Part shown: piece by piece, positions 1-11,374 of the stretch | How positions within the stretch are numbered: position 1 is the first letter of the stretch | Layout: every line of letters starts with the position of its first letter | Assembly (NCBI GenBank): GCA_028023455.1 | Contig: JAQFVV010000020.1 | Span: 3,891,092-3,955,091, forward strand | Reading direction: 5' to 3' | Source of the DNA: Epiperipatus broadwayi | Lineage: Eukaryota; Onychophora; Udeonychophora; Euonychophora; Peripatidae | Length of the DNA: 64,000 nucleotides | Position numbers and translations under genes: made by a program | Notes under the pieces: model-generated | Seen by the model: only the letters and a program-made list of their open reading frames with translations | Told to the model about the DNA's origin: nothing | Databases searched by the model: none

Positions 1-242
1 GGCGCCCCGGGGTTTACCCCGAAACAAATAAAGTATTTGGATGGTAGGGGTTTGAATCTAGCAGCCGAGATGGGCCATTGTTGATAGTTAAAGCTATTAA
101 TAAGATCTCCCATTTTGCTCGAACGTGCCGGTTCGTTCACCTAACCTTTATAATATTATAAATGTATTGTGAAGGAGTTTGAAACCGGCCAAAACTTATA
201 TATACGTATAAGTAGGTGGGTTCAGCGGTACGACCCGGTACA
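1..242 (+). repeat. 5' LTR, 3' end only
   Basis: Aligns to 4625-4866; the one difference I see is tatacgtata versus tatacatata. It ends in GGTACA directly before the primer binding site. The rest of this LTR, about 1.3 kb by comparison with the 3' copy, lies left of the window. Confidence 0.88.
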
Positions 243-246
243 TAAA

Positions 247-274
247 TGGCTTTACCCAACGTTTGGGGCTGAAC
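247..274 (+). other. Primer binding site, tRNA-Lys-like
   Basis: Four bases after the LTR end, TGGC is followed by CCCAACGT and GGGGCT then GAACC. These blocks match in order the tRNA-Lys site of many gypsy elements (TGGCGCCCAACGTGGGGC). The extra bases between blocks (TTTA, TT) weaken pairing. The tRNA assignment is by resemblance only. Confidence 0.65.
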
Positions 275-649
275 CTAAGAAATAACAGTAAATAAATGTT
301 GTGTTTCTTGTTTAAAGATAAAAACCTTAAAGAAATCTAAATTACGTAAGTAAAAATGTAGTAAATTAAAAATAAAAAAAAAAAAAAAGAATTGACCGAA
401 ATTTTTTTTTCTTATTTCTTTAAATGAAAAGAGATTTTGTGCTATTTACGTTCTGTTAAATAAATGACAGTTGGGTGTTTGGGCGGAGTTAAAGCATTAA
501 GATCGGGTAGGATAAACGGACAAAGGAGAGCGGAGCCAGCGTGTATTTCTAGTTTAGAAAGAAATAAATAAAATAGTAGTTAGTAAACTTATTAAAAGAA
601 AATACGGTATCAAAAATAATATAAAAAAGTAAAGTTTAAAATTATAAGG

Positions 650-2039
650 ATGACAAGAAATAAACCTAAAATGGAAACTCAAGGTAAAAAAACAGACAAT
701 GTTCCCAGCGAGGAACAAAATAAAACCGAAACTAATGAAATAGAAAAGGTCCCCAGTGAAGAAAAAATAGAAATTCAAGCGAAAGAAGTAGAGAATGCGT
801 CAAGTGAGAAACAAAAAGAGGAAGACAAAAAAGAGGTTGAGCAAAAAGAAGAGAAAAGAGAAATCATAGCTTTACTAAACAGCATGTTTGAAAAACAAAA
901 AGAAACAGCAGAAGAATATAAAAAAATAGCTGAAGAGCTTAAAGACCAAAATAATGAAATGAAGAGTAAATTGGAAGGGCAAGCTGAAATGCTTGAAAAG
1001 TTAAAGGACCAGATCGAAATGGGCCAGAATAAAATAAAAGAAGAAATTAGGGAAGAAATACAAGAAATTAAAAAACAAGTAGAAAATCAAATAGAGACCG
1101 CCTACGAAGAAATTGAAAAAAATAAGATAGAAGAGAGAAAAGTAATTGAGGAGATAAAAGTCGGAATGACGGATTTAGCTCGGAAAGTAAATCAAAAAAA
1201 TGGTTCGCAAACGGAAATAAAACAGTGTGACCACTCGAGTGCAAACGCGCACATTATGAACAACCCGGCAATCGTGAACCAGTTTTTGAAAATACGAATA
1301 TTTTCTGGCCATCAAGGTGAAGCTCCTATGGAGCATTTAAATAGTTTGGAGTGCTATTTCGCTATGAATCAATTAAGTGAGGAGGCTATGATCGCAATAG
1401 CTTGTAGCCATTTACAAGGGAGTTCTCAAGCTTGGTGGGACTCGTTATATAAAAAACCCGTCACTTTTGCCGAATATAAAATTGCTATTTTAGCGAGTTA
1501 TTGGAGTGAAGATTATCAGGAAAATCTTCGTCACCAGATCTCGCAAGATAAATGGCGACCTGGTGAACCGTTTGTTTTTTTTTTTTAGAAGGCAAGTGGC
1601 AAAATTACGCGCGTTAACAGCAGACCCTCTATCTGAACAACAAATTGTCAGGATAGTCCGCCATAGTTTTCCTCATAATGTCGAGCAAATGCTCATAGGG
1701 ACTGAAAGGAAAACAGTGGAACAAATGGCGGAATTGTTGAGCGCTTTCGACAGAGCTAGACCAACGGGTGACACGAGAGATAGGGGATTCAAACCCCAAC
1801 TTAGAGAGCCGGCTGTAAACGCCGTAGGGTATAGACGTAGGTGGAATTCGGGGAGTCCCCGGAGGAGACGCTATTCTAATAGTCCCGAGAGAACAAGAAT
1901 CTTTCGAAGAACCGACAGCGATCCTGACATTTCGCATACTAGAGTTAAGGAAGGGCCCAGGGGTGATTCTCAATCCCCCAGCACGAGTGGCTATATGCGA
2001 AAAAAAAAATATGATAGAGAACCGCCAGACAAAAATTAA
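650..2039 (+). pseudogene. gag: gag of the gypsy element, frameshifted
   Basis: This encoded the structural capsid protein that packages element RNA. The first reading frame (650-1588, 312 codons) starts with about 190 residues of Lys/Glu-rich coiled coil. A Ty3-type capsid region follows, recognisable from a hydrophobic FSGHQGEAP segment, the QAWWDSL motif and a YWSEDYQENLR block. A run of 12 T at 1575-1586 breaks the frame; the protein continues one frame over, RRQVAKLRAL and onward, to the TAA at 2037. The tail is Arg/Ser-rich and I see no CCHC zinc knuckle. The T run is the likely mutation site; a slippery programmed shift is less likely because no pol follows. The start ATG at 650 is the first in the long frame. 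Intact, gag would be about 460 residues, a usual size. Confidence 0.85.
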
Positions 2040-2055
2040 AAATATGTAATCTGAC

Positions 2056-2127
2056 GGATTTGTCGGCTTGACCAATTATTATCGACCATGGACTCGGAAA
2101 AATGGAAAATGTTTGCTAAAATTTAAA
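2056..2127 (+). pseudogene. Reverse transcriptase remnant
   Basis: Translation from 2056 gives GFVGLTNYYRPW, close to the FLGLTNYYRRF signature just after the RT palm in Ty3/gypsy polymerases. About ten further residues are readable, then coding stops at a poly(A) run. It lies 17 bases after the gag stop, so the gap between gag and the RT tail has been deleted. This marks a deletion junction in a once complete pol. Confidence 0.65.
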
Positions 2128-2580
2128 AAAAAAAAAAAAATAAATGAGTATCAAGGTAGTTCGAATAATTAAGAAAGAGTAAAGTTAATAATAGTAAATA
2201 TATAATAATCTTAGAGTTTTTAGAATGTCAAAACCCTCGATTATGTCTTATCGATTATATTGATATCCCAGCTCATAAGTCTAGAACATAGCGGAGCGTG
2301 ACATACACAAAATAAATGTGTAAAATCAAAATAGACAAACGAAATGAAAATGTTTTTTTTTAAAAAAACGAAATAAATAAGTGTATAAGGAAAATGTTAA
2401 TGAAAATAAAACATTTAGTAAATGATTTAAAATATGATTCCGTAATATAAATAAATAGGTAAACTGATGTCCGTGATGGTTTAAAAATAGTATCGTAAAA
2501 CTAATATTTAATATGTTCATAAAGGTTTGAAAATAATTTGTGAGATCAGATGAATAAATAAAAAAAATATATATATAAAG
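2128..2580 (+). other. Non-coding remainder of the gypsy interior
   Basis: AT-rich sequence between the RT scrap and the internal duplication. I recognise no pol domain in it. Confidence 0.5.
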
Positions 2581-3188
2581 GCAGTCTAAGGTGTATTAAG
2601 AGTGTGTAAGTAGGCATGGGTATATACGCGCACATACACTGTAATATTCGGTAAATACGATACCTTATGATGAGTATCTTAAATGTATTTATCCAGATAT
2701 CCTTTTAGGTTATTTTCTTGGTACTGCTGCACCTTATGGTGAGTGCAAAAAGGGGTTTATTTATTATAGATTCCCTGAAAGCAAGTCCAGTAATAACTCG
2801 ATATCTAGAGTATTAGTAGGTGTAGAATTATGCTGCACATATACACATGTGTTAAATAAAGATGTTCGTAACGATTTACAAATAAGATTATAAGATTAGA
2901 AATAAAAGTATAAAGTCAGTCTAATGTGTATTACGAGTAGGTAAGTATGCATGGGTATATACGCGCACATACACTGGTGATATTCGGTAAATACGATACC
3001 TTATGATGAGTATCTTAAATGTATTTATCCAGATATCCTTTTAGGTTATTTTCTTGGTACTGCTGCACCTTATGGTGAGTGCAAAAAGGGATGTATTTAT
3101 TATAGATTCCCTGTATGCAAGTCCAGTAATAACTCGATATCTAGAATATTAGTAGGTGTAGAATTATGCTGCACGTATACACATGTGT
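2581..3188 (+). repeat. Internal tandem duplication, period about 335 bp
   Basis: 2581-2852 and 2916-3188 are near-identical copies of about 270 bp, sharing TATACGCGCACATACACTG and ACTGCTGCACCTTATGGTGA. They differ at scattered bases and by small indels. They lie between the pol remnant and the polypurine tract. No coding sense is visible. Confidence 0.9.
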
Positions 3189-3283
3189 AGGAATTATCTA
3201 AAATAAAAAAAATTAATAAATCTTTATAGTCAACAATTAAAATTGCAAGAGATAAAATGGTCAAAAATGACGCATTTTACTCT

Positions 3284-3297
3284 AAAACGGAGGGGGG
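3284..3297 (+). other. Polypurine tract
   Basis: AAAACGGAGGGGGG directly precedes the TGTAATG start of the 3' LTR, which is where plus-strand DNA synthesis is primed in LTR retrotransposons. The placement defines the LTR start. Confidence 0.8.
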
Positions 3298-4866
3298 TGT
3301 AATGTGCCAATGCCAAATTGGCACATGTATATAAAATAATTTTGTATAAAAATTATTATCAAAACCTTTCGGAAAAAAGAATTTGAAAGTGACAATTAAT
3401 TACTTTAAAGAGGGGAGAGGGAGTTTTCCTATAAATAAAAAAAAAAAAACAAACTAAGAGTTTCATAAAAGTTAAAATTATTATAAATTAAAAGTTTAAA
3501 AAAATATAAAAATCTCTTTTCATTCCAGTTTATTATAATAGATTATATTAGTGCGTGAGAATGTAAACAAAAGTATGCATGTTAGAATAATATTAAAAAA
3601 ATAAATAAATATTGAAATGAAATGTATTTAGAAACACAGTGGTGGACTGCTAATTAAAGATATGAAAACAACACATTTTAAAATAGCTACTACTAATCAA
3701 ATATTCAATCGAAAAACACGTTGTCATATAATTAATCTAAAGGAATTTCGACAACACGTATTGCCGGAGGATATTAAAACAAAAACACTTGGCAGGTATA
3801 AATAGACTTTTTTTTCGTTTTATCAGACATTTTCAGTTGGAGTTTGAAATTCAGTCTAGTTTTACTGTGTCAGTTTACAGAAATGCAGTGCTGAAAAGCT
3901 TTTGGAAATATACGCTTGTGCTCCAGCCCTTTTAGTCCAATAAGATCATCAAAACCTGCCTGAGAAATAATGTCTGGATAACAACACAGAAACCCTCCGT
4001 CAAAACGTGCAGCTGTCTCCAAGAAGAAACCAACGGATTACCGTAAATTCTCGTCCATAAACAAAATCTAACCGGTTAGATACAATCCATCAGAAGCAGC
4101 AGAAGTAGCCACCGACAAGAAAAAAATCCTAGGTATCTGTTTTATTATTATTTACAAGTAGTAGTCACCACTGAAATCCGTAAATATTGAAGAATAACAT
4201 TATATGAACTCTATCATACATAAAAGGAACTATTGATGTGTGTGCGTGAGTTTCAGATGTTATTAATGCTTTATTTTTATTTTTGCGAATGAGAGTTAAT
4301 TTAAATGTCTAAGATTATGTTGCTTTGTTCATGAAATATCCTATCATATGTTAATTAAAAAAAAAATGTGCGTGTGTGAAATTTGGATTTATAAAATGTT
4401 TAGAATGCGTTTATGTTGGTTAGTAAATTATATTTAACTTAATTGATGTTGATTGAAATAAATTATCTTTAAAATTAAACTTGATCTGTCGGTCAATTCT
4501 TTTTATCAATCTCATATTAACAATAAATATCATTGATTAAAATTAGACTGGGCTGGTTAAGGGAATTGTTTCGAGCGCTGGATTATGAGCCTACCACCCG
4601 AATATGTTAGTCTTCAGACTAGCTGGCGCCCCGGGGTTTACCCCGAAACAAATAAAGTATTTGGATGGTAGGGGTTTGAATCTAGCAGCCGAGATGGGCC
4701 ATTGTTGATAGTTAAAGCTATTAATAAGATCTCCCATTTTGCTCGAACGTGCCGGTTCGTTCACCTAACCTTTATAATATTATAAATGTATTGTGAAGGA
4801 GTTTGAAACCGGCCAAAACTTATATATACATATAAGTAGGTGGGTTCAGCGGTACGACCCGGTACA
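3298..4866 (+). repeat. 3' LTR, 1569 bp
   Basis: Runs from TGTAATG to GGTACA, giving TGTA/TACA ends. A short inverted repeat (TGTGCCAA, 3303-3310; TTGGCACA, 3318-3325) sits at its head. It holds its own promoter and several AATAAA-type signals. The last 242 bases match the partial 5' LTR. Directly right, GTATATTATTAG begins the LTR of the next element. Confidence 0.85.
3797..3828 (+). promoter_or_regulatory. LTR promoter: TATA box and initiator
   Basis: TATAAATA at 3797-3804 is followed by TCAGAC at 3823, whose A lies 28 bases from the first T of the box. A second TCAGTT sits at 3833. This spacing suits an arthropod-like core promoter. Start site is inferred. Confidence 0.55.
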
Positions 4867-5558
4867 GTATATTATTAGAATCCTTGTGATGTTTTTTATA
4901 TAATACTGTTAGAGAGTTATTTTATATAATACTGTTATTTTATATAATACTGTTAGAGAGTTTTTTACAATTTCTTCATTGGAACTTTTTTTTTTTACTT
5001 TCCTTCAAGTTTTAAACTCTATGTCTTTCTTCACTCACGCCCTCTGTGTTTTTTTTATTACAATCAACTTTGGAAGTGCGCCAGAATTTTACTTACAAAA
5101 TTTTAACAATAGAATGTTTGAATGGAATAAACATAATAATAAAAAAAAATATTAAACATCAAATATTAATTTATAAATGTTATTCACTAATATACAAATA
5201 ATCTTTATCATTTTTAAACATAAGATTATGAACAATATATAATTAGTAAATAATAAATAAAATAAAGGAAAGAAAATTCTAATTAATAATATATCTATAT
5301 TTCTGCTCATTATGACATGTAAATTTTTCTACTACATACAAACATCTCTGATGTTATTCATCCTCCTCTCCCACAACCAAACATATAATCCAAAACTCTA
5401 CCAATCAGTACACCCACTTAAAGTTTTAATTTTTAAATCCTAATTTTAACTAGCAAATTACATCTCAATTCATTTTTCTCAGATAATTAACTTTCACCAT
5501 TGTTAGCACAAATGTGAACTTCCCACATTTCTTCCTGGTGCCAACCTGGAAGGTCACA
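4867..5558 (-). repeat. 3' LTR copy of second element, interrupted
   Basis: Matches 14895-15559 up to AGGTCACA. Relative to that copy it has an extra short duplication of TTTTATATAATACTGTTA near 4918-4960. Its minus-strand 3' end is cut by the gypsy element at 4866. Confidence 0.8.
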
Positions 5559-5791
5559 GTCCTTCACCCTTATGAAAGAAAAATGAATTGGATAAACAAC
5601 AATCAATATTAATAGCACATCAAATTTTACATTAAGATTATTCCTCATTTAGAAAATTATGTTTATCAAATAAACATAAAACAATAAACATTTAATGCTT
5701 TTACAAACACTTGTTTCTATTATATTTTAGCAACATTAAATACGCAAAAAAAATAACTAAATTCTATATTGAACAATATGTATAACTTTTA

Positions 5792-8521
5792 TTAATCATG
5801 TCTTGCAGGATATGATATCAAACTATGAGCATTATAGGTAACTTTAAACCTTGCTCGATTATTCTTTATTTCCTTTCTTCTGACAAGTTTATCTCTACAA
5901 GATTTCATTTTTACTTTGTTGGATTTAACTCTAGCCTTTTTAATATATCTTACTTTATTTCTAACTTTCTTAAGATGATTTATATTAAATACTTCTTCCT
6001 TTATTCCTTTGAGTTTGATCTTATCCTTTCCTAAATCTCTCTCTGGCTTAATAATTTTCCTAAGAGAATTCATATCAAATTCCTTCATAATCTTCATTTT
6101 ACATTTAATATTTATTTGATCAACTTATCCAACATAAATAACACCCTTTATCATATGCTCTATATTAGATACTATACATATGACATCTCCATACAGTACT
6201 TTTCTGTGACTACTCATCTTCATGTCCCAATTTAAGTACTTACAAATACATTCAGAGACTATACTTCTACTTTTATTTTGTAATTTATTGCCTGAAATAT
6301 GAATAAATTTCATTAATTTGTTTTTCAAAATTTCTAGACATTTAATGCTTAGAGAAATTATTTCTTCATATATAAATTCACTAATCCCTTTATTCCTATC
6401 AAGACTTTCTTTAATATCTTCAAATATATCCACACTCTTATTTCTGTCTAATTCCAGTTCTTGGTCCCCTATTTTTCTCAGTTTTTTATATGCCCTTAAC
6501 TCTTCTTTGGCTAAACTAATATTTATATTAATTAATACCACATGTTCTTTGGTTATTTCTACATCTGTACTAACTTTTTCTAAAGATTGTGCAACTTCTT
6601 TATTTTCTATCTTACTATCAATTTTCTCAGATTCTTTATTTATTTGCTCATTTTCACTAACTATTTTTACAACCAATTCTTGATTTTCTTTATATTGACT
6701 CTGAAAAATCAAGTCTACCTGTTTTGACTGATTAGGATAATTTGGTTTTATCTCTTTGGGATAACCTTGAAAATTTGCACTCATCTCTACTGACTGTTTT
6801 TGTGATCTCTCTCGTAATTCCCTATTCTTCTTTATCTCCATTTTACATTCCTCTAACACTTGACTATATCTCCTAATTTCTAATATTGTTTTATCTATCC
6901 TTTCTATTCATCGTTGTGCCTCTACCTCCTTTGCCATTACTTCTTTTATCATAGTCTGAAGATCTAACTTTACCTCCATACAACTATGATCTTTCTTTTG
7001 TATCTCCACATTCACATCTATGTCTTTCTTAATCATTTCAATAGATTCTTTACTCTTTTTCATCTTTTCATCAACCAATTCAAGAATCTTTCTAATTAAT
7101 TCTTCATTTTTAAAAATTTTCCCATTTACTAAATCTATCAATGGTTTATCTTTTTCCCTATATTCTATCAACTCAACAGACAGTATATTTGCTTCTAATC
7201 CTTTAGTAACCAATTCAACAGATTCCTTTTAAATCTCTATTTCTTCATGAATTAACTCACTATCTGTACTAATTTTTCCAACAGATAACTTGGTTTCTTC
7301 TCTAGCCAATTCAATAAAAGATTTGTCTTTTCTTAAATCATCTTCTGCTCTCTTATCAAATGATACATTATCATTTACATCCGTGTTAACTAATTTAACA
7401 GAATATTTGTTTTCTTTTGCCAAACTACTACATAAGTTAATATCTTCATTAACTATTTTAATTACTTGTGGATTTGCTTTTCTTATTATTTTAACAAGTT
7501 GTCTATTTTCTGCCATACTTTTACTAATTAAACTAATAGGTTCTTTATGCTTTTTCAAATCTGTACTAGTTACTTTAACACATTTATCAATTACTTTGAA
7601 AGATACTTTCTGATTTGCTATATCCTTAGCAATTATCTCAACTGATGGCTTAGATTCAGTTTCTATACTTTTAGATTCAATATTTTGTGATTTATTATTC
7701 TCCTCTAATTTATTTTTCAAATTAGCATCTACTATTTTAACATCTTGACTAACTATCTCAACAGATTTAGGTTCTCCCTTTTCTATTTGATTTAATTTAA
7801 GTTCTTTGTATGCCTTTAATTCTTCCTTGGTTAAACCAATGTTCTTATTAATCTGCATAACTTGATCATTACTATTCTCTTGCACTTCTAGCTTCATTTT
7901 GGGCATTTCTAACCTTGCTTCTAGCTTTGTCTCTAGTTTCACTTCTAATTTTATCTCTGAAATTTCTGACTTTATTTCAACCATCTTCTCCTCTGGTTTC
8001 TCTTGACTCAATTTCATTTCTGTTGCTATCTCTGATTCCTGACTTTTTACTTTCTCCTCCACAACTTGCATCTGCCTAACTGTGCTAGCTTTTATTTCTA
8101 CCATTTCTAACTTCATTTCTACCATTTCCGATTTTATTTCTGCCATCATCTCCTCTGACTTATCTTGACCTGACTTTAGTTCTGCAAACATCTCTTCTGA
8201 CCTTTCTCTATCTTCTACTCATCCAGACTTTAGTTCCCTTAATTCTGATTTTACTTCTGTTTGACCTAACTCTAATTTTGTAAACATCACTTTGAACCAC
8301 ATTATCAGGTCACCATCTGTGGTTTTAGGGATAGTATCTCTCATCTTACTAGACTCTACATATGACATATCTATAGCTTCATTTCCTGATTCAAGGTCAG
8401 GAGACAATGCAGCCATGTCTGGAGATGGTGTCTCTTGAGACCCACCCAAACTATCGTATAAACTAAACTCTTCCATTTTATAATCTCTTAAAAATTTATT
8501 AATACTACTTAAAGAAGACAA
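5792..8521 (-). pseudogene. Long coiled-coil gag-like frame with four in-frame stops
   Basis: One uninterrupted reading frame of about 910 codons runs from ATG at 8521 to the stop at 5792, broken only by TGA at 8219, TAA at 7229, TGA at 6908 and TAA at 6125, with no frameshift. The N-terminus (about 70 residues) is Ser/Pro/acidic and leads into MWFKVMFTKLELGQTEVKSE, a style seen in gag-like proteins. A long Glu/Lys/Ile coiled coil with weak repeats of form K-S-V-E-hydrophobic follows. A segment NIGLTKEELKAYKELK (about 7801-7850) recurs as NISLAKEELRAYKKLR (about 6485-6535). The C-terminus (about 6000-5800) is strongly Lys/Arg-rich. No capsid, zinc knuckle or enzyme domain is recognised. It ends about 230 bases from the 3' LTR. 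Function is unknown; gag-like is inference from position and composition. Confidence 0.6.
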
Positions 8522-10089
8522 GGGTTACCAGCTCCAACCTCCACCAAATCAACAATTCAAATTCACCATCACTACCTAAAATGATATAAAATTTCCACAA
8601 TTTTATTTTCCCATATAATGTTCGATTTTCCACACACACATAGATAAGAAGACATTAAGTTTTAATTAAATAACATTAATCTAAACATAGCTGAAATTAT
8701 TAATTAAATTTTACATGATCCGCTATAGTCATATTACAAACTACATCAATTCAAATAACTGATAAGAGACCAAAATAATTTAAACATATTCATTTATCTT
8801 TATGCTGCATTGGGTGCATCCAAATATTATAACAAGCATTTATAATCCAAAAAAAAAAATTATAACCAAAATCAAATTAATGATGACATGCATTTACTAT
8901 GACAACTGTTCTACAATTTTTACTTAAATATAGTAAATTCCAACCTTTGCATAAGAATATAGAAAATAGCCTTTTAAGAATGAGCTATAAATTCAAGTTA
9001 TATATTCATCCATTCTTCTAAAGATCCAACAGATACTGACAGCCAAAAGAATTATTAGCAGTTTACAATTTTGAAATAGATAAAAGAATTTCACCACTGC
9101 TCCTAAAACAGACAATGCTCCATGAACCCTCTGATGATCGTCCCATTTTAACCACTCTAAGCTACCACAACCCATAATATTTTACTACAAACACTATCAC
9201 AATGCCCTGCTTACATCCAAGTCTTAGGGGCTGTTTATAAAATATTGTCTCGCTCATCTTTGGGAGTCTTAGAGACAAATATTACATATATATTAGAAAG
9301 AACTATGCCTTGCTCTCTCTGGAGTCTTAGAAGCAAAATCATGGCAGGACTACTGTTAACTGCTTCATGATAACTAACAACTGATATCATAATTTGGGTT
9401 GGAGCAGTGAATGAGAACAATCAGTCATCAATGACATGAATACACCATATACTTAAGACAATAATAAAAACTATCCATCCATCACCAAAACTTGCAATAC
9501 AACCAACAAAACTCCAACAATCAAGCATTCTATTTAACCTTCAAAATTATAGACTTTCTATAACAGAAATGTTCCGAATATGAACAACACTATTACTTTA
9601 TAATTTAACATCATCAATAATTCTATACTTATCTAGCATCAATGCTATATTTCATTGACAAGCAAAAAATCTATATAAAAAAAAAATGTTATCAACTTTA
9701 ACATTTACTATAAGTTGTGATATTTATATAGCTTTAAAATTTTAAACTAAGCTGTTTCATGGCTGTATTTATTTATTTCATCTAAACAAAAAAATTGTTT
9801 TTTTAAACTATACATCTGACATTCATATATCTACTACACATCTTTCAGGTATTGGCTTATTTCAAACTCTAATTAATGCTCCATTTATCCCTAGTTCCAT
9901 TTTATCAAACATTTCTAGTAATCTTCCAGATTGATATATATAAAAAAAACCTTGAATAAGAAAACTACCAACTTGATTCTATTTTGGAACCAATTTTGCA
10001 CTAACTGTATATTTAAAACAGGAATAAAGTAATGCTAATGGCACTGGATTACCTCTCATCTCAGGTATATGCCAATATATATCAACAAG
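8522..10089 (-). other. Leader of second element, non-coding
   Basis: Low-GC sequence with no credible coding frame; short frames at 8993-9175 and 9235-9420 look fortuitous. Probably 5' untranslated leader of the gag-like transcript. Confidence 0.4.
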
Positions 10090-10470
10090 AATATAAACAC
10101 TCTACAAGATATGAGACTTAAGCAATCAAGATCCCACGATTGGACATCCATTTAAACCCTTTGCAGCTGTGGCCTCTATGTATATTTCAATCCATCTATG
10201 TTAGTCATCACTTAAAATAGAATGTATAATATATAATCTCCAATAAAGAACAAAATACATATATGAACAAAGATGAATCGATCACCAATCATTGTGCAGC
10301 CATTTACCCATAAATATATTGAGCATTTAACCCATAAGGCAAGCCACTTAACCCTATTAACCAAGAAAAGATAAATATTCCACAGGATATGAGACTTAAT
10401 TAAACAGGGCCCCACGATTGGGCAGCCACTTAACCCAATTGTATATCAGGCACCAGTTGGGCATCCACTT
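10090..10470 (-). repeat. Cluster of diverged primer-binding-site-like motifs
   Basis: On the minus strand GGGTTAAGTGGCTGCCCAAT-like motifs recur with TGG (or TG) near 10467, 10428, 10346, 10328, 10302 and 10150. The copy at 10428 (TGGCTGCCCAATCGTGGGGC) resembles the tRNA-Lys site TGGCGCCCAACGTGGGGC with two extra bases. The copies at 10428 and 10150 share a further 40 or so bases (TTAAGTCTCATATC and on). Upstream of both 10467 and 10428 a TACA lies 11 bases before the TGG. If 10428 is the true priming site, the LTR would run from 15559 to about 10440. Confidence 0.5.
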
Positions 10471-11360
10471 AACCCACCCTGTAACCTCTGCTCTCTTGAC
10501 TTATTCACTTTATTATATTTATAAATGCCCAGGTGCCAATTCTATACAAGATAGAATAAAATTTATAATTGTAAATTGCTCTATGGCTTAGCTTAGTTGA
10601 GGTTATAGGATATAGTCTTCATATAGGATGCAAATAAAAGTAATAAAACATTTATTAATAACAATTCTGTAACACTAATTTAATTATATGCCACATATTT
10701 ATTTACTTATAAAACTATTGCAAAATTATCAATTATCATATCTAATATAGGATAGATAATGATGAGGATAGGGTATCTTTTTATCTACATCACCACCTAT
10801 TCTAAGCAAAGTAGAATATATTATTAGCACTGTAATATGGTTATTTATCATCTCCTGACAGATTAAATAAATTGACTTCTACTGTCAAATCTATATATTT
10901 TAGGACTATGCTATGTTAACCATATATGTATGTGTGTGGAAATGGAGAATCGAACGTATATAATCAAGCAATTCATTTGGGTTTTTTAATTCATTAAAAC
11001 ATTTATTAAAAATTAAAAGACAAAATAAATAATGAATAAACAAAAAAAATATTATTCTATGCACTTTGCTAACCAATTACATTGCTCTTATAGTAAAACC
11101 AAAATTGACTAATATTTAATATACGAATCATATATTTTCGAACATGTGTGCTTTTATAATATCTTAAATATGATGTATTTTTAAAACATGCTTTTTATTA
11201 GCTTATTTATAAAACTTGGATGATGCCATAAATCAATCATCTTTTATACATATTATAAAATTTTATACAACACTTATCTGTTATAATCAGTGTAAATCAT
11301 CTAACATTAACTATACAAAATAAAGAAAGGCAAGGAAAAACAATACTAAACACTTAAACT
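10471..11360. other. AT-rich, nothing recognised
   Basis: Lies between the motif cluster and the LINE insertion. No coding frame or clear repeat seen; may be LTR sequence of the second element. Confidence 0.4.
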
Positions 11361-11374
11361 TATCATCATCATCA

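Larger units (their letters stand above)
1..4866 (+). mobile_element. Ty3/gypsy-type LTR retrotransposon, internally deleted
   Basis: The first 242 bases recur at 4625-4866 with one visible mismatch, and the second copy is the tail of a longer terminal repeat starting at 3298. The repeat begins TGTA and ends TACA, as LTRs do. A tRNA-Lys-like primer binding site follows the left copy and a polypurine tract (3284-3297) precedes the right copy. Between them lie a frameshifted gag and a scrap of reverse transcriptase; protease, most of RT, RNase H and integrase are missing. This is therefore a non-autonomous, gag-only derivative. The near identity of the LTR tails argues for recent insertion. Its right edge abuts the LTR of a second, opposite-strand element, so it probably inserted into that LTR. 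The 5' end lies outside the window, so the target-site duplication cannot be checked. Confidence 0.88.

Noticed and set aside
1-242. Treating 1-242 and 4625-4866 as a complete 242-bp LTR, with TGGCGCC at 4624 as a primer binding site
   Set aside because: A better structure exists: a polypurine tract and TGTA start at 3298, TACA end at 4866 and a longer tRNA-Lys-like match at 247-274.
6318-8191. Plus-strand open frames opposite the gag-like gene
   Set aside because: They are Ser/Phe/Leu-rich mirror images of the coiled-coil frame on the minus strand.
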